Positions 28,129 to 36,717 of a stretch of DNA of 64,000 nt are shown in pieces; position 1 is the stretch's first letter, and each line of letters starts with the position of its first letter. The translations under genes and the position numbers were made by a program. This DNA is from Shinella zoogloeoides (lineage in GTDB: Bacteria > Pseudomonadota > Alphaproteobacteria > Rhizobiales > Rhizobiaceae): contig NZ_CP132311.1 of the NCBI RefSeq assembly GCF_030733845.1, positions 3,415,501-3,479,500 of the forward strand, written 5' to 3'. The notes beneath the pieces were generated by a model. The model ran no database searches. It saw only the letters and a program-made list of their open reading frames with translations, and was not told where the DNA came from.

Positions 28129-29412
28129 ATGCTCAACGACCCGCGCTCCCATGGCCTTTGGGAGATGACCGCCCCGCCCGCTCCCGAAACGGTCGCCTTT
28201 TCCGGCGCGGCGGAGGCGGATGTCGTGATCGTCGGTGGCGGCTACACCGGCTTTTCAACTGCGCTGCACCTTGCCGAGCGCGGCACGAAGGTCGTCCTGC
28301 TGGAAGGCGCCGAAATCGGTTACGGCGGTTCGGGCCGCAATGTCGGCCTCGTCAATGCCGGCATGTGGGTACTGCCGGACGAGCTGCCCGGCGTGCTCGG
28401 CGACCTCTATGGCAGCCGGCTGCTCGAACTGCTCGGCAACGCGCCGCGCCTCGTCTTCGATCTGGTCGAGAAGCACAAGATCGACTGCGAGATCAACCCG
28501 GCCGGCACGCTGCACTGCGCCGTCGGCCAGTCCGGCCTCGACGAACTCAAGCAGCGCGCCGAGCAATGGGCGCGCCGTGGCGCGCCAGTGCGGCTGCTCG
28601 ATGCGGCAGAAACCGCGAAAAAGGTCGGCACGGAAGCCTATGCCGGGTCGCTGCTCGACATGCGCGCCGGCACGATCCAGCCGCTCGCCTATGCGCGCGG
28701 CCTAGCCCGCGCCGCGATCACCGCGGGCGCGCAGGTCTTCACCGGCAGCCCGGTGACAGGCGCCGAGCGGAACGGCAAGCGCTGGACGGTGAAGACGCCG
28801 CGCGGTTCGGTGACGGCGGATTGGGTGGTCGTGGCGACCAATGCCTATACGGTCGCACCGTGGAACGAGGTGCGTGCCGAGCTCGTGCACCTTCCCTATT
28901 TCAACTTCGCCACCGCGCCGCTTTCGGCCGAAATGCAGGCGAGGATCCTGCCCGAGCGCCAGGGCGCATGGGATACGCAGGAAGTGCTGTCCTCCTTCCG
29001 CTTCGACAAGCGCGGCCGGCTGGTCTTCGGCAGCGTCGGGGCGCTGCGCGGCACGGGCACCGGCATCCACAAGGCCTGGGCGCGGCGCGCGTTGAAAAAG
29101 CTCTTCCCCGATATCGGCGACGTCGCCTTCGAGGCCGAATGGTACGGCAAGATCGGCATGACCTCGGACAATCTTCCCCGCTTCCATCGCCTTGCGGAGA
29201 ACGTCATCGGCTTTTCCGGCTATAACGGCCGCGGCATCGCGCCCGGCACCGTCTTTGGCAAGACGCTGGCCGCGCTGGTTTCCGGCGAGATCGCCGAGAT
29301 GGACCTCCCCCTGCCGGTCACCGATCCGGAGGCCCCGTCCTTCCGCGCGGTGCGCGAGGGCTATTACGAACTCGGCGCCCAGATCGCCCATTTCGCGGGC
29401 GCCCGCTTCTAA
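28129..29412 (+). CDS. amaA: FAD-dependent L-pipecolate oxidase (AmaA-like)
   Basis: The 427-residue DAO-family flavoprotein has the dinucleotide motif VVIVGGGYTGFSTALHLAE (residues 32-50), the YGGSGRNVGLVNAG stretch near 66-79 and a C-terminal GFSGYNGRGIAPGTVFG motif typical of this oxidase group. In P. putida AmaA oxidises L-pipecolate to piperideine-6-carboxylate, the substrate of AmaB. The neighbourhood (AmaB, HglS, LysR) supports that role. It starts 121 bases after the LysR gene and ends at a bidirectional terminator. Sarcosine- or putrescine-type oxidase activity is the main alternative. Confidence 0.85.
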   Translation: MLNDPRSHGLWEMTAPPAPETVAFSGAAEADVVIVGGGYTGFSTALHLAERGTKVVLLEGAEIGYGGSGRNVGLVNAGMWVLPDELPGVLGDLYGSRLLELLGNAPRLVFDLVEKHKIDCEINPAGTLHCAVGQSGLDELKQRAEQWARRGAPVRLLDAAETAKKVGTEAYAGSLLDMRAGTIQPLAYARGLARAAITAGAQVFTGSPVTGAERNGKRWTVKTPRGSVTADWVVVATNAYTVAPWNEVRAELVHLPYFNFATAPLSAEMQARILPERQGAWDTQEVLSSFRFDKRGRLVFGSVGALRGTGTGIHKAWARRALKKLFPDIGDVAFEAEWYGKIGMTSDNLPRFHRLAENVIGFSGYNGRGIAPGTVFGKTLAALVSGEIAEMDLPLPVTDPEAPSFRAVREGYYELGAQIAHFAGARF

Positions 29413-29426
29413 TGTCCCCTTGAAGC

Positions 29427-29456
29427 AAAACGCCCGGCTGAAGCCGGGCGTTTTCT
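29427..29456. terminator. Bidirectional Rho-independent terminator
   Basis: A 12-bp perfect stem AAAACGCCCGGC/GCCGGGCGTTTT (29427-29438 with 29443-29454), loop TGAA, lies between the convergent amaA and MFS genes. It has T-rich ends in both directions. Confidence 0.93.
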
Positions 29457-29459
29457 CGT

Positions 29460-30659
29460 TCAGTGCTTTGCCGGCAGGCGCGGCAGGAAGATCGTCAGGA
29501 TGCCGAGCAGCGGCATGTACGAGCAGATCTGGTAGACGTAGTCGATGCCATGGCGGTCGGCGACGCCGCCGAGCAGGGCCGCGCCAAGACCGCCGGCCCC
29601 GAAGGCGAAGCCGAAGAAGATGCCGGCGATCAGGCCGACGCGTCCCGGCACCAGCTCCTGCGCGAAGACGACGATGGCGGAGAAGGCCGAGGAGAAGATC
29701 AGGCCGATCAGCACCGTCAGCACACCGGTCCAGAACAGGTTCGCATAGGGCAGCATCAGCGCGAAGGGGATGACGCCGAGGATCGAGAACCAGATCACGA
29801 AGCGCGTGCCAAAGCGGTCGCCGATCGGCCCGCCCATGAACACGCCGACGGCCGAGGCGCCGAGGAAGAGGAACAACATGAGCTGCGCTTCCTGCACGCT
29901 GAGGCCGAAGCGGCCGATCGTGTAGAAGGTGAAATAGCTGGAAACGCTGGAGAGATAGGCGTTCTTCGTCGTCGTGAGCAGCACGAGCACGGCCAGCGCC
30001 CAGGCAACGCGGCCGCGCGGCAGAGGCAGTTCACGGCTGACGGGAGGACGGCCGGCGGCAAGGCGCCGTTCGCCGGCATACCAGTTGCCGACCCAGGTCA
30101 GGATGACCATGCCGACCAGGGCGACGGCCGAGAGCCAGGCGACGCTCGTCTGGCCGAAGGGCAGCACGATGAAAGCGGCGAGCAGCGGGCCGATCGCCGT
30201 GCCGGCATTGCCGCCGACCTGGAACATGGATTGGGCAAGGCCATGGCGCCCGCCGGAGGCAAGGCGCGCGACGCGTGAGGATTCCGGGTGGAAGATCGCC
30301 GAGCCGAGGCCGATCAGGCACGCGCCGAAGACCAGCATGGGGAAGGAATGCGCATAGGCGAGCAGGATGAGCCCGACAAAGGTGCTGCCCATGCCGACCG
30401 GCAGCGAGAAGGGCATCGGCCAGCGGTCCGTGACGACGCCGACGGCCGGCTGCAACAGCGACGCGGTGACCTGGAAGGCCATCGTCAGAAGGCCGATCTG
30501 CACGAAATCGAGCGAATAGTTTTCCTTCAGCAGCGGATAGAGCGACGTCAGCAGCGATTGCATGATGTCGTTCAGCATATGGCACGCGCTGACGGCAACG
30601 ATGATGGAATAGGTTGTGGCGGCGGCGCTGCGCGGCGCCGTGGGAACGGCAGTCGACAT
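29460..30659 (-). CDS. MFS efflux transporter, fosmidomycin-resistance (Fsr) type
   Basis: The 399-residue carrier has twelve helices. The opening (YSIIVAVSACHMLNDIMQSLLTSLYPLLKENYSLDF, quoted in part) and the SAIFHPESSRVARLASGGRHGLAQSMFQVGGN stretch (quoted in part) are characteristic of the Fsr group, which exports fosmidomycin and related compounds. The stop is 6 bases from the terminator shared with amaA. It is divergent from an AraC regulator, a common arrangement for inducible efflux. The natural substrate is unknown. Confidence 0.87.
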   Translation of the reverse strand: MSTAVPTAPRSAAATTYSIIVAVSACHMLNDIMQSLLTSLYPLLKENYSLDFVQIGLLTMAFQVTASLLQPAVGVVTDRWPMPFSLPVGMGSTFVGLILLAYAHSFPMLVFGACLIGLGSAIFHPESSRVARLASGGRHGLAQSMFQVGGNAGTAIGPLLAAFIVLPFGQTSVAWLSAVALVGMVILTWVGNWYAGERRLAAGRPPVSRELPLPRGRVAWALAVLVLLTTTKNAYLSSVSSYFTFYTIGRFGLSVQEAQLMLFLFLGASAVGVFMGGPIGDRFGTRFVIWFSILGVIPFALMLPYANLFWTGVLTVLIGLIFSSAFSAIVVFAQELVPGRVGLIAGIFFGFAFGAGGLGAALLGGVADRHGIDYVYQICSYMPLLGILTIFLPRLPAKH

Positions 30660-30769
30660 GATGTCCTCGAGAATGATCCGCTTTAGTCCGGCGGTTTTTG
30701 CTCACATACAAGGATTGCCGGCGGCCTGCTTTTGTGCTGAGGTCCATTTCTTACGCGATTGGGCCAAAG

Positions 30770-31591
30770 ATGGAAAAATTGACAGCGGCGCGCCTCAAGG
30801 CGCTGGATGCCGACCACCTGCGCAACCTTGCCCGCATGGAGCAGTCGAACGAGGATGTCCTCGTCCACAGTGCGGATATTCCGGGCGGCTATACCGTGCC
30901 GCCGCACCGGCATCGCCGCACGCAGTTCCTTTGCGTTTTCGCCGGCGTCGTGCTGGTGGCGACCGATCGCGGCCGCTGGATGATCCCGCCCGGCCATGCG
31001 CTGCTCATTCCGCGCGGCCTCGAACATTCCGTCGAGATGTACAGCGATGTCAGCATGCGCTCGGTCTATATCTATTCGCCCGAGGGACGGGCGGCGTCGC
31101 TGGAGCCGGCGGTACTCGAAGTGACCGACCTTGCCCGGCAGCTGATTGCCGAGGCCGTGCGCAAGGGCGCGATGGCGGAGGATCGCGGGCGCGAGGAACT
31201 CGTCATGGCGCTGCTGCTCGACGAGATCGGCCGCCTGCCGGAGCGCCGTCTCGGCTTGCCCTTCCCGGTGAGCGGGCGGCTAGCCGGCCTCTGCCGCGAT
31301 TTCGTCGAGCAGCCCTCGCCGACGGCGAAGATCGACGATTGGGCCAGGCGCCTCAACATGAGCCGGCGCACCTTCACGCGTTTCTTCCGGCAGGAAATGG
31401 GCGTCAGCTTCGTCACCTGGCGCCAGCAGGCCTGCCTTTTCGCCTGCCTGCCGCGCCTTGCCGCCGGCGAACCGGTGACGCGCGTGGCGCTCGATGCGGG
31501 TTACGAGAGCGTGCCGGCCTTCACCACCATGTTCAAGCGCATGCTCGGCACCTCGCCGCGCGCTTACCTGACGAGCAGGAACGCAGCCTGA
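30770..31591 (+). CDS. AraC-family transcriptional regulator with cupin sensor
   Basis: The 273-residue protein has an N-terminal cupin-like domain (PPHRHRRTQFLCVFAGVVLV, PPGHALLIPRGLEHSVEM) and a C-terminal pair of AraC helix-turn-helices (RRLNMSRRTFTRFFRQEMGVSFVTW and the second one ending AGYESVPAFTTMFKRMLGTSPRAY; quoted in part). The ATG at 30770 gives the normal length, and the open frame upstream is not family-like. It is divergent from the Fsr-type carrier, with 110 bases between starts, so it is probably its activator or repressor. Confidence 0.88.
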   Translation: MEKLTAARLKALDADHLRNLARMEQSNEDVLVHSADIPGGYTVPPHRHRRTQFLCVFAGVVLVATDRGRWMIPPGHALLIPRGLEHSVEMYSDVSMRSVYIYSPEGRAASLEPAVLEVTDLARQLIAEAVRKGAMAEDRGREELVMALLLDEIGRLPERRLGLPFPVSGRLAGLCRDFVEQPSPTAKIDDWARRLNMSRRTFTRFFRQEMGVSFVTWRQQACLFACLPRLAAGEPVTRVALDAGYESVPAFTTMFKRMLGTSPRAYLTSRNAA

Positions 31592-31730
31592 CCAATTGCC
31601 GGGCGTCTCAAAAAGACCGTCAAAGGACGCGATCCGGGGGCTGTTTTCCGTCGGCTTTTGGGATTAGGAAGGGATGCGGGACTCAAGTCGGGCCGCAAAC
31701 CGGGAGCGCCAGCCGCACGGGAGACGGATT

Positions 31731-32510
31731 TTGAGAAAGATACTGGTCATCGGGATCGGCGCGGGCAATCCCGAGCACATGACCGTTCAGGCGATCAACG
31801 CGCTGAACCGGGCCGATGTGCTGCTCATCCCGCTGAAGGGCGCGGAGAAGGCCTATCTCGCCGATATCAGGCACGAGATCTGCGACCGCTTCCTCACCAA
31901 TCCCGCCTGCCGCATGCTCGACTATGCCGTCCCGGTGCGCCGCGCCGACGGCGCCTACGAAGACGGCGTCAACGACTGGCACCGCGCCATCGCCGCCATC
32001 TACGAGCGCACGCTCCTCACCGAAGTCGGTGAGGACGAGACGCTCGGCCTGCTCGTATGGGGTGATCCGATGCTCTACGACAGCACGCTGCGCATCGTCG
32101 ATCATGTCCGCACGGCGGGGCACGTCACCTTCGAGACAGAAGTCATTCCCGGCATCACCAGCGTGCAGGCGCTCTGCGCCGGCCACGGCATCGCGCTCAA
32201 CCGCATCGGCCTGCCCGTCGAGATCACCACCGGCCGCCGCCTCGCCGAAGGATGGCCGGAATCGGCGCGCGATGCGCTCGTCATGCTCGACGGCGTGCAG
32301 GCTTTCCGCACGGTGGAGGATCCGGAGGCGGAAATCTGGTGGGGTGCCTATCTCGGCACGCCGCACGAGATCCTCCTCTCCGGCCGGCTCGCCGACATGG
32401 CCGAGACCATCACCGAGACCCGCCGCAAGGCGCGTGAGGAGCACGGCTGGATCATGGACACCTACCTGATCCGCCGCCCCGCCGCCGAGGCCGAGGAGGG
32501 CGCGGCATGA
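31731..32510 (+). CDS. cobF: Precorrin-6A synthase (deacetylating)
   Basis: The 259-residue SAM-dependent methyltransferase has the tetrapyrrole methylase fold: ILVIGIGAGNPEHMT at the start, LVWGDPMLYDST in the middle and VIPGITSVQALCAGHG. In the aerobic B12 route CobF methylates C1 and releases acetate. I chose the TTG at 31731 since a GGGAGA site is 7 bases upstream and the length agrees with known CobF. The ATG at 31674 would add 19 unrelated residues. It is the first gene of the cob operon. Its stop overlaps the cobG start (ATGA). Confidence 0.92.
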   Translation: MRKILVIGIGAGNPEHMTVQAINALNRADVLLIPLKGAEKAYLADIRHEICDRFLTNPACRMLDYAVPVRRADGAYEDGVNDWHRAIAAIYERTLLTEVGEDETLGLLVWGDPMLYDSTLRIVDHVRTAGHVTFETEVIPGITSVQALCAGHGIALNRIGLPVEITTGRRLAEGWPESARDALVMLDGVQAFRTVEDPEAEIWWGAYLGTPHEILLSGRLADMAETITETRRKAREEHGWIMDTYLIRRPAAEAEEGAA

Positions 32511-33856
32511 CGGTGCCCCTTGCCCTGACGCAGAATAACGCGGACGCCCTGCGGCGCGGCGCCTGCCCGTCGCTCGCCACCCCCATGCAGACGGGCGACG
32601 GCCTTCTGGTGCGCCTGCGCCCGGTCGCGGCCGCGTTGAGCGCACAGGATCTCGTTGCCCTTGCCGGTCTCGCGCGCCAGCATGGCAACGGCCTGATCGA
32701 GATCACCGCGCGCGGCAATCTCCAGCTTCGCGGCCTGAGCCACGAAACGGTGCCACGTCTTTCCACCGGCCTTGCCGCCGCCGGCATCGTCCCGCAGACG
32801 GGTGTCGCCATCGAGGTTCCCCCGCTTACCGGCATCGACCCGTCCGAAATGGCCGACGCCGCACCCGTCGCTGCCGCACTGCGCGCCGCGCTCGCCGCCG
32901 CATCGTTTGCCCTCGCACCCAAGCTCGCCATCGTCATCGACGGCGGCGGCGTTCTCTCCCTTGCCGACATGGTCGCCGATATCCGGCTGGATGCCGTGCC
33001 GACGGTGGACGGCGTTGCATGGCGCCTCTCGGTCGGCGGTGACCGCGCGTCCGCAAAAACCGTCGCGCTGCTGCCGCCGGCGAGCCTGCTGGACGGTATC
33101 ATGACCGTCATCGCGGCACTGGCAGTGCTCGGGCCTGCCGCCCGCGGCCGCGACCTCGATGCCGCGGCACTGTTGGCGGTCCTGCACGCTACGCCTTCCG
33201 TCGCGGCCGCTCCCCTGCCCGCCGTTCACCCGCTCGGCGCGCACCGTATCGGCAATGAAACCGTCCTCGGCCTCGCGCCGGCCTATGGTCAGGTCCATGC
33301 CCACCGGCTTTCCGCGCTGGCAAAAGGCCTTTCCGCCTGCGGAGCCACAGAATTCCGTCTCGCCCCGCATCGCAGCCTGCTGGTGCGCGGCCTCTCCGGG
33401 GAAATGCTGGCCGCGGCCCGCGCCTGCGCCGATCGCGAAGGGTTCTGGGCTTCGGACGATGCGCCCGGCCGCTCCATCTCGATCTGCGCCGGTGCCGCCG
33501 GCTGCGCTTCCGCCGGCTTCGACACGCATACGGCGGCCGATGCCCTGGCGGCAGCGGCCGGCACGCTGCTGGACGGCTCCATCGACGTACACCTTTCCGG
33601 CTGCCCGAAGGGCTGCGCCCATCCGGCCGCAGCCGCCGTCACGCTCTGCGGCACGCAAGCCGGCATCGGGCTCATCCTCGACGGGCGGGCGAGCGACGGG
33701 CCCGTGGCAAGCCTTCCCGCCGATGACCTGCAGCCGGCGATCGATCGCCTCGGCACCTTTTTGCGCGCGCGGCGCCGGGACGGGGAGACGGCGCGGGGCC
33801 TTATCGACCGCACGGCGCCCGCCGCCCTCATCTCCGCATATCAAGGCAAACAATGA
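32507..33856 (+). CDS. cobG: Precorrin-3B synthase
   Basis: The 449-residue protein is related to sulfite/nitrite reductases. It has Cys pairs for a [4Fe-4S] centre at 327/333 (CAGAAGC) and 366/370 (CPKGC), with the ferredoxin-like N-terminal half GACPSLATPMQTGDGLLVR. CobG uses O2 to hydroxylate precorrin-3A and marks the oxygen-dependent pathway. It overlaps cobF and cobH by ATGA, so it is translationally coupled to both. Confidence 0.93.
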   Translation: MTVPLALTQNNADALRRGACPSLATPMQTGDGLLVRLRPVAAALSAQDLVALAGLARQHGNGLIEITARGNLQLRGLSHETVPRLSTGLAAAGIVPQTGVAIEVPPLTGIDPSEMADAAPVAAALRAALAAASFALAPKLAIVIDGGGVLSLADMVADIRLDAVPTVDGVAWRLSVGGDRASAKTVALLPPASLLDGIMTVIAALAVLGPAARGRDLDAAALLAVLHATPSVAAAPLPAVHPLGAHRIGNETVLGLAPAYGQVHAHRLSALAKGLSACGATEFRLAPHRSLLVRGLSGEMLAAARACADREGFWASDDAPGRSISICAGAAGCASAGFDTHTAADALAAAAGTLLDGSIDVHLSGCPKGCAHPAAAAVTLCGTQAGIGLILDGRASDGPVASLPADDLQPAIDRLGTFLRARRRDGETARGLIDRTAPAALISAYQGKQ

Positions 33857-34485
33857 CCCAGTACGACTACATCAAGGATGGCACGGCCATCTATGAAAAA
33901 TCCTTCGCGATCATCCGCGCCGAGGCCGACCTCGCCCGCTTTTCCGAGGCGGAAGCGGATGTCGCCGTGCGCATGATCCATGCCGCCGGCCTTGTCGAGG
34001 CGGCACCGCATTTCGTCTTCTCGCCGGATTTCGTCGGCTCCGCCCGCGCGGCGCTTCAGGCCGGCGCGCCGATCTTCTGCGATGCTGAAATGGTCGCCCG
34101 CGGCGTCACGGCCGCCCGCCTGCCGGCGAACAACGACGTGATCTGCACGCTGCGCGATCCGCGCACGCCGGCACTGGCGCAGGAAACCGGCAATACCCGC
34201 TCGGCCGCCGCCATCCGCCTGTGGCTCGACCGCATGGCGGGCTCCGTGGTCGCCATCGGCAATGCGCCGACCGCGCTCTTCTACCTGCTCGAACTGCTGC
34301 GCGACGGCGCGCCCAAGCCGGCGGCGATCCTCGGCATGCCGGTCGGCTTCGTCGGCGCGGCGGAATCGAAGGATGCGCTGGCGGAAGATTCCTATGGCGT
34401 GCCCTTCGCCATCGTGCGCGGCCGCCTCGGCGGCAGCGCCATGACGGCGGCCGCCCTCAACTCGCTGGCAAGGCCTGGACTATGA
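33853..34485 (+). CDS. cobH: Precorrin-8X methylmutase
   Basis: The 210-residue protein has the CobH/CbiC pattern: YDYIKDGTAIYEKSFAIIRAEADL (quoted in part) at the start, AVRMIHAAGLVE with the catalytic His, FCDAEMVARGV and GNAPTALFYLLEL, ending GFVGAAESKDAL. It moves the C11 methyl group to C12 to give hydrogenobyrinic acid. It overlaps cobG and cobI by 4 bases each. Confidence 0.96.
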   Translation: MTQYDYIKDGTAIYEKSFAIIRAEADLARFSEAEADVAVRMIHAAGLVEAAPHFVFSPDFVGSARAALQAGAPIFCDAEMVARGVTAARLPANNDVICTLRDPRTPALAQETGNTRSAAAIRLWLDRMAGSVVAIGNAPTALFYLLELLRDGAPKPAAILGMPVGFVGAAESKDALAEDSYGVPFAIVRGRLGGSAMTAAALNSLARPGL

Positions 34486-35222
34486 ACATGATGACGATGA
34501 CGGGACGACTCTACGGCGTGGGCACGGGGCCTGGCGATCCGGAACTCCTGACGCTGAAGGCCGTGCGCGCGATCAGCGAGGCCGACGTGCTCGCCTATTT
34601 CGCCAAGGCAGGCCGCGCCGGCAATGGCCGCGCCATCGTCGAGGGCCTGCTCAAGCCCGGCATGGCGGAGCTGCCGCTCTACTATCCGGTGACGACCGAG
34701 ATCGACAAGGACCACGACGACTACAAGCGCCAGATCACGGCCTTCTACGACGCCTCGGCCGCCGCCGTGGCGGAACACCTTGCAGCCGGCCGCACCGTCG
34801 CGATCCTCTCGGAGGGCGATCCGATGTTCTACGGCTCCTACATGCATCTGCATGTGCGGCTCGCCGACCGGTTTCCCACCGAGGTCATTCCCGGCATCAC
34901 GGCGATGTCCGGCTGCTGGTCGCTCTCGGGCCTGCCGATCGTGCAGGGCGACGACGTGCTCTCCGTGCTGCCCGGCACGATGGGCGAGGCGGAACTGTCG
35001 CGCCGCCTCGTCGACACCGAGGCCGCCGTCATCATGAAGGTCGGCCGCAACCTGCCGAAGATCCGCCGGGCGCTGTCGCAGGCCGGCCGGCTCGGCGAGG
35101 CGATCTATGTCGAGCGCGGCACGATGACGACCGGCAAGTCCATGCGCCTCTCGGAAAAGCTCGACGATACCGCGCCCTATTTTTCGCTGGTCCTCGTGCC
35201 CGGCTGGAGCGCGCGCGGATGA
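34482..35222 (+). CDS. cobI: Precorrin-2 C20-methyltransferase
   Basis: The 246-residue tetrapyrrole methylase has LYGVGTGPGDPELLTLKAVR at the start, AILSEGDPMFYGSYMHL and VIPGITAMSGCWSLSGLP, all diagnostic of CobI/CbiL. It transfers a methyl group from SAM to C20 of precorrin-2. The ATG overlaps the cobH stop, and its own stop overlaps the cobJ start. A cluster of Met codons at the N-terminus (MNMMTM) leaves a few residues of ambiguity in the true start. Confidence 0.96.
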   Translation: MNMMTMTGRLYGVGTGPGDPELLTLKAVRAISEADVLAYFAKAGRAGNGRAIVEGLLKPGMAELPLYYPVTTEIDKDHDDYKRQITAFYDASAAAVAEHLAAGRTVAILSEGDPMFYGSYMHLHVRLADRFPTEVIPGITAMSGCWSLSGLPIVQGDDVLSVLPGTMGEAELSRRLVDTEAAVIMKVGRNLPKIRRALSQAGRLGEAIYVERGTMTTGKSMRLSEKLDDTAPYFSLVLVPGWSARG

Positions 35223-35983
35223 CCGGCAAGCTTTTCGTGATCGGCACCGGCCCCGGCAATCCCGACCAGATGACGCCGGAAGCGCTCCACGCCGTCGAAG
35301 CTTCGACCGAATTCTTCGGCTATTTCCCCTATATCGACCGGCTGGATCTGAGGCCGGACCAGATCAAGGTCGCCTCGGACAATCGCGAGGAGCTGAACCG
35401 GGCCCAGGCCGCCCTCACACGGGCGGCGGCGGGGGTGAATGTCTGCGTCGTCTCGGGCGGCGATCCCGGCGTCTTCGCCATGGCGGCCGCCGTCTGCGAG
35501 GCGATCGATGCCGGGCCGGAGGAATGGAAGTCCGTCGATCTCGTCGTCGTGCCCGGCGTCACGGCCATGCTGGCGGTCGCCGCGCGTATCGGCGCGCCGC
35601 TCGGCCACGATTTCTGCGCCATCTCGCTCTCCGACAACCTGAAGCCCTGGGAGATCATCGAGAAGCGGCTGCGCATGGTCTCCGAGGCCGGTCTCGTCAT
35701 CGCGCTCTACAACCCGATCAGCAAGGCGCGGCCCTGGCAGCTCGGCCGCGCCTTCGAGGTCCTGCGCGAGACGCTGCCGGCGAAAACGCCTGTCATCTTC
35801 GGCCGCGCCGCCGGCCGGCCGGACGAACGCATGCTGGTCATGCCTCTGGGCGAGGCCGAGGCCGAGCGCGCCGACATGGCGACCTGTGTCGTCATCGGCT
35901 CGCCCGAGACGCGCATCATTACCCGCCCATCCCTGCCGGATCTCGTCTATACGCCGCGATTCCTGAAGGACGCGGCGAGATGA
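35219..35983 (+). CDS. cobJ: Precorrin-3B C17-methyltransferase
   Basis: The 254-residue tetrapyrrole methylase has LFVIGTGPGNPDQMTPEALHA, YFPYIDRL, VVSGGDPGVFAMAAAV and LYNPISKARPWQLGRA, the pattern of CobJ/CbiH. It methylates C17 and contracts the ring. Its last 37 bases overlap the end of the antisense cobK gene, and forward cob genes resume only at cobL after a 717-base stretch filled by cobK. Confidence 0.96.
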   Translation: MTGKLFVIGTGPGNPDQMTPEALHAVEASTEFFGYFPYIDRLDLRPDQIKVASDNREELNRAQAALTRAAAGVNVCVVSGGDPGVFAMAAAVCEAIDAGPEEWKSVDLVVVPGVTAMLAVAARIGAPLGHDFCAISLSDNLKPWEIIEKRLRMVSEAGLVIALYNPISKARPWQLGRAFEVLRETLPAKTPVIFGRAAGRPDERMLVMPLGEAEAERADMATCVVIGSPETRIITRPSLPDLVYTPRFLKDAAR

Positions 35984-36717
35984 TCGACAAGCCGCAGCGC
36001 ATCCTCGACCGTCTCGGCCCGGTGGCCGCCATCCGCGCCCGTCCGCTCGACCAGCACGACGGGAAGGCCGAGGATGCGCGCGGCGACGATCTTGCCATGG
36101 GTGGCATCGCCGCCGGAATTCTTGCTGACGATGATATCGATGTCATGGTCCCGCAGCAGCGCTACCTCCGCCTCGACGGCGAACGGGCCGCGCGCCAAGA
36201 GGTATTCGACATCGGGCGCATCCAGCGGCGGATCGACGGGATCGACGCTGCGCACCAGATAATGGTGCTGCGGCGCCGCGTCAAAGGCCTTCGCCTCCTG
36301 CCGGCCGATGGCGAGGAAGACGCGGCGCGGCTGCGCACCCAGCGCCGCCACCGCCTCGCCGACCGAGCCGACCCGCATCCAGCGGTCCCCCTCCGCCTCG
36401 TCCCAGCCGAACCGCTCCAGCCGCAGCAAGGCAATGCCGGCCGTGTCGCTCGCCGCACGGGCATTGGCGGAAATCTGCCTTGCGAAAGGATGCGTTGCAT
36501 CGACAAGGAGATCGACGGCCTGTTCAGTGAGATAGGCGGCAAGTCCTGCCACGCCGCCGAAACCGCCGCTGCGCACCGGCACCGGCTGCGGCGCAGGATC
36601 GAGCGTGCGGCCGGCGAGCGACAGCGTAACGGCAAGATCGGCCCTGCCGGCGAGGCGGGCCGCAAGTTCGCGCGCCTCGGCCGTGCCGCCCAGTATGAGG
36701 ATGCGTCTCTTGTCCAC
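35947..36717 (-). CDS. cobK: Precorrin-6A reductase
   Basis: The 256-residue NADPH-dependent enzyme has an N-terminal Rossmann motif [25 protein letters not shown] (the family signature) and IVSKNSGGDATHGKI near the C-terminus. It reduces precorrin-6A before CobL acts. The likely start is GTG at 36717, directly before the RRILILGG strand. It is the only cob gene on the minus strand, overlapping the 3' end of cobJ by 37 bases and the 5' end of cobL by about 17 bases. An inverted cobK at this position is remembered from other rhizobial cob loci. Confidence 0.92.
   Translation of the reverse strand: MDKRRILILGGTAEARELAARLAGRADLAVTLSLAGRTLDPAPQPVPVRSGGFGGVAGLAAYLTEQAVDLLVDATHPFARQISANARAASDTAGIALLRLERFGWDEAEGDRWMRVGSVGEAVAALGAQPRRVFLAIGRQEAKAFDAAPQHHYLVRSVDPVDPPLDAPDVEYLLARGPFAVEAEVALLRDHDIDIIVSKNSGGDATHGKIVAARILGLPVVLVERTGADGGHRAETVEDALRLVDHLAASFRNRGV

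Noticed and set aside
29460..30659. Treating the Fsr-type MFS gene as the transporter of the lysine-catabolic island
   Set aside because: It is separated by a strong bidirectional terminator, lies on the opposite strand and has its own divergent AraC regulator. Its sequence groups with fosmidomycin efflux carriers.
31592..31730. Weak resemblance of the cobF leader (GGGATGCGGG..., GGGCCGCAAACCGGG) to parts of a cobalamin riboswitch
   Set aside because: The invariant core (GCTGCCCCCGCAACTGT) and the B12 box are absent and the segments are too short. A covariance search would be needed to overturn this.
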